In this document: one piece after another, positions 46,282 through 53,381 of the stretch
How positions within the stretch are numbered: position 1 is the stretch's first letter
Layout of the letters: each line of letters starts with the position of its first letter
Source of the DNA: Bauldia sp.
GTDB taxonomy: Bacteria; Pseudomonadota; Alphaproteobacteria; Rhizobiales; Kaistiaceae
DNA: 64,000 nt
Direction of reading: 5' to 3'
Assembly: GCA_026126025.1 (NCBI GenBank)
Contig: JAHCJZ010000008.1
Coordinates: 1-64,000, forward strand
The notes under the pieces: generated by a model
Seen by the model: the letters and a program-made list of their open reading frames with translations, nothing else
The model's database searches: none
What the model was told of the DNA's origin: nothing
Translations under genes and position numbers: made by a program

Positions 46282-47985
46282 CTAAAGGGCAAAGACGTAG
46301 ATCGTCCAGGTCCGCTGCAGATTGGCGAGCGAGGCCGCATTCGGGTCGTCGCCGCGCTCTGCATAGCCGGCGGCGAGGAGGGCGTTGATGCCCGAGGTGC
46401 CGACCGGGATCGCCACGAACTCCTTGCCGTCGACGCCATAGACGATCGGCGGGGCTTCGATGATCGAGCCGAGATTGACGTTCCAGAGGATCTCCAGCGT
46501 CTCGTCGTCCACCGCGAAGAAGTCGCCGCCGACATCGGACGAGAACACCAGGCCGCCGGCCGTCGACACCGTGCCGCCATAGGTGGCAGTCGGGATTTGG
46601 AGCAAGCCGGCGAGGTTGCCGTCCTGGTCCATCGCGAGGATCGAGCCGGTCTGCCGGTCACGCGAGCCGTCCGGCGGCGCGCCGTTGCAGCCTTCGATGC
46701 CCGATCCGTAGTGGAGGCCGGTACGCAGGCTGTAGGTGGTCGGCTGGAAGTTCACGCCGCCCTGGATGTTCGGGCAGAAGTAGCTCACCTGGCTGTCGCC
46801 GGCGAACGCACCATGGGCGTAGCGCTGGATGCCGCCTGCGGCGAGCGCCGGATCGTACTCGATCGGCTTGCCGGTCTTCGGATCGAGGCCCGCGGTCCAC
46901 GTCACCTCCGGCACATATTGCACGCCGTTGATGAAGGTGCCGTCGGTCGCGTCGAGGACGTAGGTGAAGCCGTTGCGGCCGAAATGCGACACGCGAAGCT
47001 GGCCGTCCACCTCGTAGAGCTGGTGGCTGCCGATCTCGTCATAGTCCCACTGCTCGTTCGGGGTGTACTGGTAGTACCATTCGAGCTCGCCGGTATCGCC
47101 GTCGAGGACGATGAGCGACGACGAGTAGAGGTTGTCGCCGGGACGAAGGTCCGGATCGCCGAACGGCGTCGGGTTCGACGTGCCCCAGTAGATCAGGTTC
47201 GTCTCGGGATCGTAGGAGCCGGTGGTCCAGATCGCCGACGCGCCCGACAGGTAGATGTCGCTGTCGGCCGGCCAGGTCTCGCCGCCCGGCTCGCCGGGAC
47301 CCGGGATGATCCAGAAGTGCCACAGCTGCGAGCCGTCCTCGGGGCTGCGGGCGTCGATCCAGCCGCGCATCGGCGCGTCGCCGGCGGGGCCGAGCACGAT
47401 GGCGTTCTCGAGGGCGAGCGGCGCCGCGGTGAAATACTCGTCGGGATCGATCTGGGTCGCGGCGTCCCACAGCACTTCGCCGGTCGCGGCATCGGTGGCG
47501 TAGAGATAGCCGTCGCGGGTCACGCTGTAGACGGTGTCGCCGAGAAGGGCGACGCCGCGATTGTTGGCGATGCCGGGGATTTCCGGATCGGTGCCCGGAT
47601 CCATGATCCAGTTGATGTAGCCCCGGTCGCCGGAGCTGACGTCGATGCGGTAGACGACGCCCATGCCGTCGGTGAAGTACATGATGCCGTTGTCGACCAG
47701 CGGCGTGCCCTGGAGGCCGCCGCCGAGGCCGGCATAGAGCTGCGGGATCAGCGATACCGAGAAGGCAAGGTCGAGGTCACCGACATTGTCCGTGGTGATC
47801 TCGTCGAGCGGCGAATAGCGGTTGCCGTCATAGGTGCGGTTATGGGTGAGCCAGTTGTCCGGCTCCGGATTGACGAGCCGGTCATAGGTGACCTGAGCGG
47901 AGGCGGCGGAGCTCGCGACCGACAGAATCGTGCCGGCGAGCAGCGCAGTCCCCAGTGCGGCCTTGCCGCGATGGTACTTCAACAC
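46282..47985 (-). CDS. PQQ-dependent dehydrogenase, paralogue G
   Basis: 567 residues from GTG 47985, which follows GGAGGA by five bases; the first residues VLKYHRGKAALGTALLAG form a normal signal peptide ending AASA-Q. No ATG gives one. Asp314/Asp316 form the catalytic pair. It is the most divergent minus-strand copy: DRLVNPEPDNW, FTAAPLALENAIVLGPAGD, RGWIDARSPEDG, HFWIIPGPGEPGG (like B), GASAIWTTG and WGTSNPTPFGDP. A short insertion APPDGSRDR follows EGCNG. It is first in the cluster from the right and has a distinct upstream region. Confidence 0.88.
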   Translation of the reverse strand: MLKYHRGKAALGTALLAGTILSVASSAASAQVTYDRLVNPEPDNWLTHNRTYDGNRYSPLDEITTDNVGDLDLAFSVSLIPQLYAGLGGGLQGTPLVDNGIMYFTDGMGVVYRIDVSSGDRGYINWIMDPGTDPEIPGIANNRGVALLGDTVYSVTRDGYLYATDAATGEVLWDAATQIDPDEYFTAAPLALENAIVLGPAGDAPMRGWIDARSPEDGSQLWHFWIIPGPGEPGGETWPADSDIYLSGASAIWTTGSYDPETNLIYWGTSNPTPFGDPDLRPGDNLYSSSLIVLDGDTGELEWYYQYTPNEQWDYDEIGSHQLYEVDGQLRVSHFGRNGFTYVLDATDGTFINGVQYVPEVTWTAGLDPKTGKPIEYDPALAAGGIQRYAHGAFAGDSQVSYFCPNIQGGVNFQPTTYSLRTGLHYGSGIEGCNGAPPDGSRDRQTGSILAMDQDGNLAGLLQIPTATYGGTVSTAGGLVFSSDVGGDFFAVDDETLEILWNVNLGSIIEAPPIVYGVDGKEFVAIPVGTSGINALLAAGYAERGDDPNAASLANLQRTWTIYVFAL

Positions 47986-48164
47986 TTGTTTCCTCCGAGC
48001 TGACCCCTTGCCGGGGTTTCTGACTTCGCCGGACGTGCGGTGGGAGCGTGCGGCAGGGGTCTCCAATGGAGCCGCGCGGCGGCCGGTTGCGACGGCGTCG
48101 GGCGGCGATTGCACGCAAGCGACGAGGGTCGGGTTACGCCTGTCGGACGACAAGGTCAACAAGC

Positions 48165-48182
48165 GCTGACTTATAAGTCAGC
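48165..48182. promoter_or_regulatory. 18-base perfect palindrome upstream of dehydrogenase G
   Basis: GCTGACTTATAAGTCAGC is a perfect palindrome, 180 bases upstream of the G start, and contains the TATAAG found at the -10 position of A, B and F. GTCAACAAGCG just beside it is shared with the upstream region of C. Probably an operator overlapping a promoter. Confidence 0.5.
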
Positions 48183-48224
48183 AAACGATGACTTGGTGGA
48201 AACGCTAAGCCTTTGCTGCTCTTT

Positions 48225-48310
48225 CGTCATTCCTGCGAAGGCCGGAATCCGAGACCACAGGCGCGAGCCCGTCGTATGGGCGCTGGACCCCGGCCCTCGC
48301 CGGGGTGACG
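48225..48310. repeat. Repeat R1, copy 5
   Basis: CGTCATTCCTGCGAAGGCCGG and CCCCGGCCCTCGCCGGGGTG halves. It lies between dehydrogenase G and the MarR gene and marks the right boundary of the array. Confidence 0.9.
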
Positions 48311-48343
48311 AGGGGCGGTTGGCGATGATCCGGTGAGCGAGCC

Positions 48344-48796
48344 CTATGCCTTGGGGGCGGCGGCTTCGAGGCGGGTGCGCAATGCGTGGAGCGCCATCAC
48401 CACCTGGTTGGCTTCTTCGGGGGTGAGCGCCTTCGCCAGTTCGGCGCCGAGCGGCGCCTCGCGCGCCTCGACGGCCCGGAGGGCTGCCATGCCCTTGTCA
48501 GTCAGCTCGATCAGCGGCGAGCGGCGGTGACGCGGGTTGTCAACCAGGGCGATGAGGCCCTGCTCCTCCATGCGGTAGACGAGGATCTGGATGTTCTGGC
48601 GCGACACGCCGCGCGACCGCCCGACATCGGCCACGGTCGCCGGCCCGGTCTCGGCGAGCGACACCAGCAGCTCGCGCATGGCCGTGGTGAGGCCCTGCTC
48701 GGCGTGGATGCGGTCGCCGATCACCGCCAGCAGGTGCGACAGGCGCCGGACCTCGTTGATCACCGACGGAATCGGCTTGGCGCGGGCGACGTTCAT
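48344..48796 (-). CDS. MarR-family transcriptional regulator
   Basis: 150 residues with the winged-helix signature: ATVADVGRSRGVSRQNIQILVYRMEEQGLIALVDNPRHRRSPLIELTDKG (residues about 52-102; shown in parts: DVGRSRGVSRQNI, MEEQGLI, RHRRSPLIELTDKG). The last block is the beta-wing. It probably represses its own transcription, since an inverted repeat lies directly before the start codon. No obvious target neighbour; the methyltransferase gene is upstream on the same strand. Confidence 0.9.
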   Translation of the reverse strand: MNVARAKPIPSVINEVRRLSHLLAVIGDRIHAEQGLTTAMRELLVSLAETGPATVADVGRSRGVSRQNIQILVYRMEEQGLIALVDNPRHRRSPLIELTDKGMAALRAVEAREAPLGAELAKALTPEEANQVVMALHALRTRLEAAAPKA

Positions 48797-48834
48797 GACA
48801 GTAACCCTGTCGTGAAGGCACGGTCATTGTCAAT
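48797..48834 (-). promoter_or_regulatory. MarR gene promoter with inverted repeat
   Basis: On the minus strand a perfect TTGACA (48829-48834) is followed by an inverted repeat GACAG-N5-CTGTC (48797-48811) that ends one base before the ATG. It covers the expected -10/start region, so a MarR dimer bound there would block transcription. Confidence 0.5.
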
Positions 48835-48857
48835 TGCGGCATCGCAGCGCGCGGGTG

Positions 48858-49676
48858 CTATCCCCGCTGTTTCGCGAAGACGGTGACGTCGTCGTCGTAA
48901 AGGCCCGTCGCGGGAACGGCGCCGATGCCGCTGGTGTGGCGCTGGTCCACCACAATGAGGCCGGCCGCCGCGAAGAGCCCCGCCGCCGCTTCGCGGCCGA
49001 CATTGCTCCGCCAGCCGCCGCCATCGCCGTCGCGGGCGTGATGCACGATGCCGCTGCCGCCCGGCTTCAGCACGCGGGCGAATTCGCGGGCATAGGCGGC
49101 GAATTCCGGCTCGTTGATGTGGACGAAGACGTCGAAGCTCCACACCGCGTCGATCGAGGCATCGGCGACGCCGGGAAGGTTCCCACCGGCGCCGACCGCG
49201 AAGCGGGCGTTCGGCCAGGCGGCGAAACGCTCGCGGCAGGTGGCGACGCAGGCTTCGGAGATGTCGATGCCGACGAGGCTGCCGGCCCGGGTGAGAAGCA
49301 TCTCGGTCCAGCGGCCGCCGCCGGGACCGACCTCGAGCACCGCCGCGCCGGGCGGGACGTTGGGCTCAAGGAAGGTCGCGACGATCGCCGCCTTCCATTC
49401 CGGCGACGGCGTCCACTCCTCGCCGCGCGCGCTCCAGTCCCAGTTCTCCCAGATCAGCCGGTTCATCGCGGCGCTGTTCATGCCGGGAAGCCCGCGCGTC
49501 CGGCGGCGCCGCTCCGCCGCGGCGAAAGCGCGCTCGGCGATGCGGCCGCGGGTGAGGAAATACGCCCCGATCAGCGCGGTCCAGACGATGCCGTTCTCGC
49601 GCAGCGCGAGGCCCGCGAGGCGAAGCTTGGTCCCCAAGCCGAGCCGACGCCGGTTGGCGACGATGTCCTTGGCCAT
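48858..49676 (-). CDS. Class I SAM-dependent methyltransferase
   Basis: 272 residues. The SAM-binding motif I is AAVLEVGPGGGRWTEML (residues about 115-131), motif II LVGIDIS, and VDAVWSFDVFVHINEPE as motif IV. Then FARVLKPGGSGIVHHA, typical of Methyltransf_11/25 proteins. The substrate is unknown. It is divergent from chrA with a perfect inverted repeat between. Confidence 0.88.
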   Translation of the reverse strand: MAKDIVANRRRLGLGTKLRLAGLALRENGIVWTALIGAYFLTRGRIAERAFAAAERRRRTRGLPGMNSAAMNRLIWENWDWSARGEEWTPSPEWKAAIVATFLEPNVPPGAAVLEVGPGGGRWTEMLLTRAGSLVGIDISEACVATCRERFAAWPNARFAVGAGGNLPGVADASIDAVWSFDVFVHINEPEFAAYAREFARVLKPGGSGIVHHARDGDGGGWRSNVGREAAAGLFAAAGLIVVDQRHTSGIGAVPATGLYDDDVTVFAKQRG

Positions 49677-49682
49677 GGTGTT

Positions 49683-49717
49683 GGTCTTACCTCTCCCCGC
49701 CGGGGAGAGGTAAGACC
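49683..49717. repeat. Perfect 35-base inverted repeat (R5-related)
   Basis: GGTCTTACCTCTCCCCG, one central base, and the exact complement. Its core CTCTCCCCGcCGGGGAGAG is the same as the right end of R5 at 58420-58440, but the outer GGTCTTAC is unique. It lies between the divergent methyltransferase and chrA genes. Confidence 0.8.
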
Positions 49718-49759
49718 GTCATCCGCGCGTCGCGGGCGTCTGCCATGCTATCGCGGGGC

Positions 49760-50980
49760 ATGAGCGAGCGGGCGGACATCGCGGGGGAGACGGGGCGGGG
49801 CGGCGCCGGCGAGGTGTTCCTCGCGTTCCTGCGCCTCGGTTTCACCAGCTTCGGCGGGCCGGTCGCTCATCTCGGCTATTTCCGCGAGGCGTTCGTGGCG
49901 CGGCGGCGCTGGATCAGCGACGCTGCCTATGCCGACCTCGTGGCGCTGGCGCATTTCCTCCCCGGGCCGTCGTCGAGCCAGGTGGGCCTCGCGATCGGGC
50001 TCACCCGCGCCGGTGTGCCCGGCGCGCTCGCGGCGTGGACGGCGTTCACGCTGCCGTCGGCGATCCTCATGGCGGCGGTCGCCTATGGCGTCCTCTCGGT
50101 CGGGGTCGGCGACGCCCCGGCCTGGCTTCACGCGCTGAAGCTCGTCGCGGTCGCGGTGGTGGCACAGGCGGTGTGGGGCATGGCGAAGACGCTGACGCCG
50201 GACGCGCCGCGCATCCTGATGGCGATGGGCGCGGCGGCGCTCGTCCTGGCGTGGCCCGTCGGCTGGGCGCAACTCGTCGCGATCAGCGCCGGCGCGCTGA
50301 TCGGGCTCGCGATCCTGCGCCCGGCGGTTTCGCGCGACGCTTCGTTGCCGCCAACGACGGTGTCGCGGTCGGTCGCCGTGGCGGCGCTCTTGCTCTTCGC
50401 GCTCCTTCTCGCCGGCCTGCCGCTCCTCGCCTCCCTCACGGACGTGCAGTGGCTCGACACCAGCGACGCGTTTTATCGCGCCGGGTCACTGGTGTTCGGC
50501 GGCGGCCATGTGGTGCTGCCGCTCCTCGACGAGCTCGTGGTGACGCCCGGCTGGGTGAGCGAAGATGTCTTCCTCGCCGGCTATGGCGCGGCGCAGGCGG
50601 TGCCCGGGCCGCTTTTCACCTTCGCGGCCTATCTCGGCACGGTGCTGACGCCGGAGCCGAACGGCATCGCCGGCGCGGCGCTGGCGATTGTCATGATCTT
50701 CCTGCCGTCGCTGCTGCTGGTGGTCGGCGTGCTGCCGTTCTGGGATGCGCTCCGCCACCGCGCGCTGGTCCGCCGCGCGCTCGCCGGCGTCAACGCCGCG
50801 GTGGTCGGGCTCCTCCTCGCCGCGCTCTACGACCCGGTCGCACGAAGCGCGATCGGGAACTGGGCCGACGGCGCATGGGTCGCCCTCGCGCTGGTCGCGC
50901 TGATGGTGGTGCGGGTGCCGGCCTTCGTCGTGGTGCTCGGCGCCGCCGCAGCGGGCGCCGCGATCGACCTGTTGTGGTGA
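49760..50980 (+). CDS. chrA: Chromate transporter ChrA
   Basis: 406 residues and about ten to twelve membrane helices, made of two homologous CHR domains. The family signatures FTSFGGPVAHLGYFR and LVALAHFLPGPSSSQVG are near the start; the second domain shows GSLVFGGGHVVLPLL and GYGAAQAVPGPLFTFAAYLG. ChrA exports chromate from the cytoplasm and gives chromate resistance; long two-domain versions like this one are the usual bacterial type. ATG 49760 is preferred over 49745 because GCGGGG precedes it. Confidence 0.92.
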   Translation: MSERADIAGETGRGGAGEVFLAFLRLGFTSFGGPVAHLGYFREAFVARRRWISDAAYADLVALAHFLPGPSSSQVGLAIGLTRAGVPGALAAWTAFTLPSAILMAAVAYGVLSVGVGDAPAWLHALKLVAVAVVAQAVWGMAKTLTPDAPRILMAMGAAALVLAWPVGWAQLVAISAGALIGLAILRPAVSRDASLPPTTVSRSVAVAALLLFALLLAGLPLLASLTDVQWLDTSDAFYRAGSLVFGGGHVVLPLLDELVVTPGWVSEDVFLAGYGAAQAVPGPLFTFAAYLGTVLTPEPNGIAGAALAIVMIFLPSLLLVVGVLPFWDALRHRALVRRALAGVNAAVVGLLLAALYDPVARSAIGNWADGAWVALALVALMVVRVPAFVVVLGAAAAGAAIDLLW

Positions 50981-51006
50981 CCAGCATTCTCCAAGCTGAA
51001 CAAGTT

Positions 51007-51155
51007 CACACCGTCCCGGGCTTGACCCGGGACCCATTGGCTTGGCCGCGGGGGATGCGCGTGGTGCTGACGCCAGTCGGTACCGGCCTACACATCGCCA
51101 GCGAGCCGCCTGTTGCTGCCGCCATTGGGTCCCGGGTCAAGCCCGGGACGGTGTG
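51007..51155. repeat. Intergenic repeat R3, copy 1
   Basis: 149 bases from CACACCGTCCCGGGCTTGAC to GTCAAGCCCGGGACGGTGTG: terminal inverted repeats of about 20 bases with CCCATTGG/CCATTGGG next inside. It lies between convergent chrA and the SH3/crystallin gene. Confidence 0.9.
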
Positions 51156-51216
51156 ATTTGAACGGGGGGAGCAAGAGGGGCGGGGCGCCGGTGCCCCGCC
51201 CGCCTGATGATCGCTG

Positions 51217-53034
51217 CTACGGCGTGCGCATCGAGGAGATGTTGTTGTCGCGCGTGCCGGTGAGTTGCGGCGTGTTGCCGGTGTACTGGTCGCACCAGCC
51301 GAGGAAGTTGGTCTGCTCGCAGACCTGGACCGAGAGGCCGGGGTCGACGCGGATCGACGAGATGCGGTTCGACCAGCCGGTCGGCAGCGTCGCGAAGGTC
51401 TGGCCCGGGCCGAAACAGAAGGCGGCGCCGGTGTAGTTCCAGCCGTCATAGACGCACACCGTCGGGTCGGATGCCGGCGGCGCTCCGCTCGCCATCGTCC
51501 GGTAGGACGAGATGGAATCGTTGCGGAAGCTCGTGAGCGTCACGTTGTCGGTATAGGTCTGGCACCAGTCGCCATAGTTCGGGTCGCCGCAGACCTGGAC
51601 GCTGGCATTGGCGCCGACGCGGATCGAGGAGATCGCGTTGTTCCACGGGCTGGTGAGCTGGGCCGAGACCTGGCCCGCCGTCACGCAGAACGCGTTCCCG
51701 GTGAAGTTGGCGTTGAGATAGAAGCAGACCTGGTTCGCCGTCGGGGTCGGCGGCGCCTGCGGGGCCGGCGGCTGCGGCGGGGCCACCAGCGGCAGGCCGA
51801 GATTGCTGGCGATGTCCGACAGGAGGAGGTTGTAGGCGGTGTCGCGGAGATATTGCGACGACGCCCATGCCGTCTGGTTGTTCGGCATGCGGATGTGGCA
51901 CCAGCTCCACTGCAGGGTGCATTCGTAGACCTGGACCTGCGTCGTGGTCGGGATCACGAACTGCACCGGCCAGTTGGTGCCGGGGCCGGTACGCGCGTTG
52001 AGCGAGACGGTCGGCCGGGCGAACACCTGGCCGCCGGGCTGCGGCTGCGGTTGAGGCTGCGGCTGGGGCTGAGGCTGCTGGAAGCCGGTGGTGCGGTAGG
52101 ACGAGATCGAGTTGTTGCGGATGCTGGTGAGGTTCACGTCGTCCGCATAGATCTGGCACCAGTCGGTGTAGTTCGGCCCGCCGCAGACCTGGACGGTGGC
52201 GTTGGCGCCGATGCGGATCGACGAGATCGAATCGTTCCACGGCGCGCCGAGATTGGCGTTGGACTGGCCCATCACCGCGCAGAAGGCCTGACCGGCGAAA
52301 TTCGCGTCGGTGTAGAAGCACACGTCATTCGGGCCGGGGCCTTGCGGCTGAGGCTGGGGCTGCTGGCCGATATTGACGGTGCGGTAGGACGAGATCGAGT
52401 TGTTGCGGATGCTGGTGAGGTTCACGTCGTCGCCATAGATCTGGCACCAGTCGGTGTAGTTGGCGCCGCCGCAGACCTCGACCCGCGCGTCGTCGCCGAC
52501 CCGGATCGACGAGATCACGTCGTTCCAGGGCTGGACGAGCGAGGAGTTCGACTGGCCCATATTGGCGCAGAACGCCTGCCCGGCGAAATTCGCCTCGGTA
52601 TAGAAGCAGACCTCGTTCGGCCCGGGGATGACGCCGGGCGGCTGCGGCTGGGGCTGCGGCGGCTGGGGCTGCGGCACGCCGAGCTGGTCGAGGATGAAAT
52701 CGAAGATCGCAAGCCCGAGCGCCTGGCCGATGCCCACCGGCTGGTTGCCCTGGGTGGCGACGAGCTGCGAGCCGACCACCCAGCCGACCTGGTTCTGGTA
52801 GCGCGTCTGGCACCAGGAGTAATCCTGGTTGCAGCCGATCACCGAGACGATGGCATTGGCGGGAATGGTGTAGGCAACCGGATAGACACCGCCGGGGCCG
52901 GTATAGGCGTTGGTGTTGGAGGTGACGCGCGCCGGAACCTCGGCAGCCTTCGCCGGCAGCGAGGCGGCCGCGGTCACAAGAAAGACAAGGGCTAGGATCG
53001 CAACCACGCGGGTTGCAAGCGAGCGCGCGAACAT
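51217..53034 (-). CDS. Secreted protein with SH3-like domains and four crystallin/I36-like repeats
   Basis: 605 residues. After a signal peptide (1-31) comes an SH3b-like domain (NAYTGPGGVYPVAYTIPANA, QVGWVVGSQLV). Then four repeats of about 80 residues with VCFYTEANFAGQAFC, WNDVISSIRVG, VQVCGGPNYTDWCQIY and SIRNNSISSYRT motifs, resembling beta/gamma-crystallin or peptidase-inhibitor I36 modules, two before and two after a second SH3b domain (VSLNARTGPGTNWPV). Linkers are Gln/Pro repeats. It is probably an exported, disulfide-rich wall- or matrix-binding protein; inhibitor activity is untested. I chose ATG 53034 because GGGAGG lies six bases upstream; the ATG two codons earlier touches that ribosome site. 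Confidence 0.85.
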   Translation of the reverse strand: MFARSLATRVVAILALVFLVTAAASLPAKAAEVPARVTSNTNAYTGPGGVYPVAYTIPANAIVSVIGCNQDYSWCQTRYQNQVGWVVGSQLVATQGNQPVGIGQALGLAIFDFILDQLGVPQPQPPQPQPQPPGVIPGPNEVCFYTEANFAGQAFCANMGQSNSSLVQPWNDVISSIRVGDDARVEVCGGANYTDWCQIYGDDVNLTSIRNNSISSYRTVNIGQQPQPQPQGPGPNDVCFYTDANFAGQAFCAVMGQSNANLGAPWNDSISSIRIGANATVQVCGGPNYTDWCQIYADDVNLTSIRNNSISSYRTTGFQQPQPQPQPQPQPQPGGQVFARPTVSLNARTGPGTNWPVQFVIPTTTQVQVYECTLQWSWCHIRMPNNQTAWASSQYLRDTAYNLLLSDIASNLGLPLVAPPQPPAPQAPPTPTANQVCFYLNANFTGNAFCVTAGQVSAQLTSPWNNAISSIRVGANASVQVCGDPNYGDWCQTYTDNVTLTSFRNDSISSYRTMASGAPPASDPTVCVYDGWNYTGAAFCFGPGQTFATLPTGWSNRISSIRVDPGLSVQVCEQTNFLGWCDQYTGNTPQLTGTRDNNISSMRTP

Positions 53035-53180
53035 CGTCATCCTCCCGGTGCGGTCCGGAGGCCAACGCCGCCGGTTCCCACGGTTCCGCAAACGCAACCG
53101 CGGTTCGAGCCCCGCGGCGATTGTCGTCCCGCGGGGGTGTTACGGTCAATGGGAGGGTAACTCGACCGGCAAATGCGGCC

Positions 53181-53296
53181 GTTCCCCGGACAAGGCGCAG
53201 CACGAAGTGATGCGCCGCAGAACCGGGGTCCATGCGGCCGCCGTGTGGATCCCGGTTCTGCGCGGCAGCACTCCGTGCCGCCGCTTGCCCGGGAAA
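53181..53296. repeat. Repeat R4, copy 2
   Basis: GTTCCCCGGACAAGGCGCAG at the left and CCGCTTGCCCGGGAAACGGC at the right, with GCAGAACCGGGGTCCATG and GTGGATCCCGGTTCTGC inside. It lies in the region between the SH3/crystallin gene and ileS, and is otherwise the only feature of that gap. Confidence 0.8.
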
Positions 53297-53381
53297 CGGC
53301 AACTTTGAAGGGAGGAACGGCGGTGGTGGAAACGTCCGGGGAAAGGCGCTATCTCCGCGGCACATCAGCGAACCTGCCGTC

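Noticed and set aside
31726..48003. Long plus-strand open frames opposite the dehydrogenases (for example 33038-34963, 46129-48003)
   Set aside because: They repeat only because the dehydrogenase genes they mirror are paralogous; their products are low-complexity Val/Arg/Glu sequences.
52020..52090. Tandem DNA repeat in the Gln-Pro coding region
   Set aside because: It is simply the codons of the Gln-Pro linker of the SH3/crystallin protein, not a separate element.
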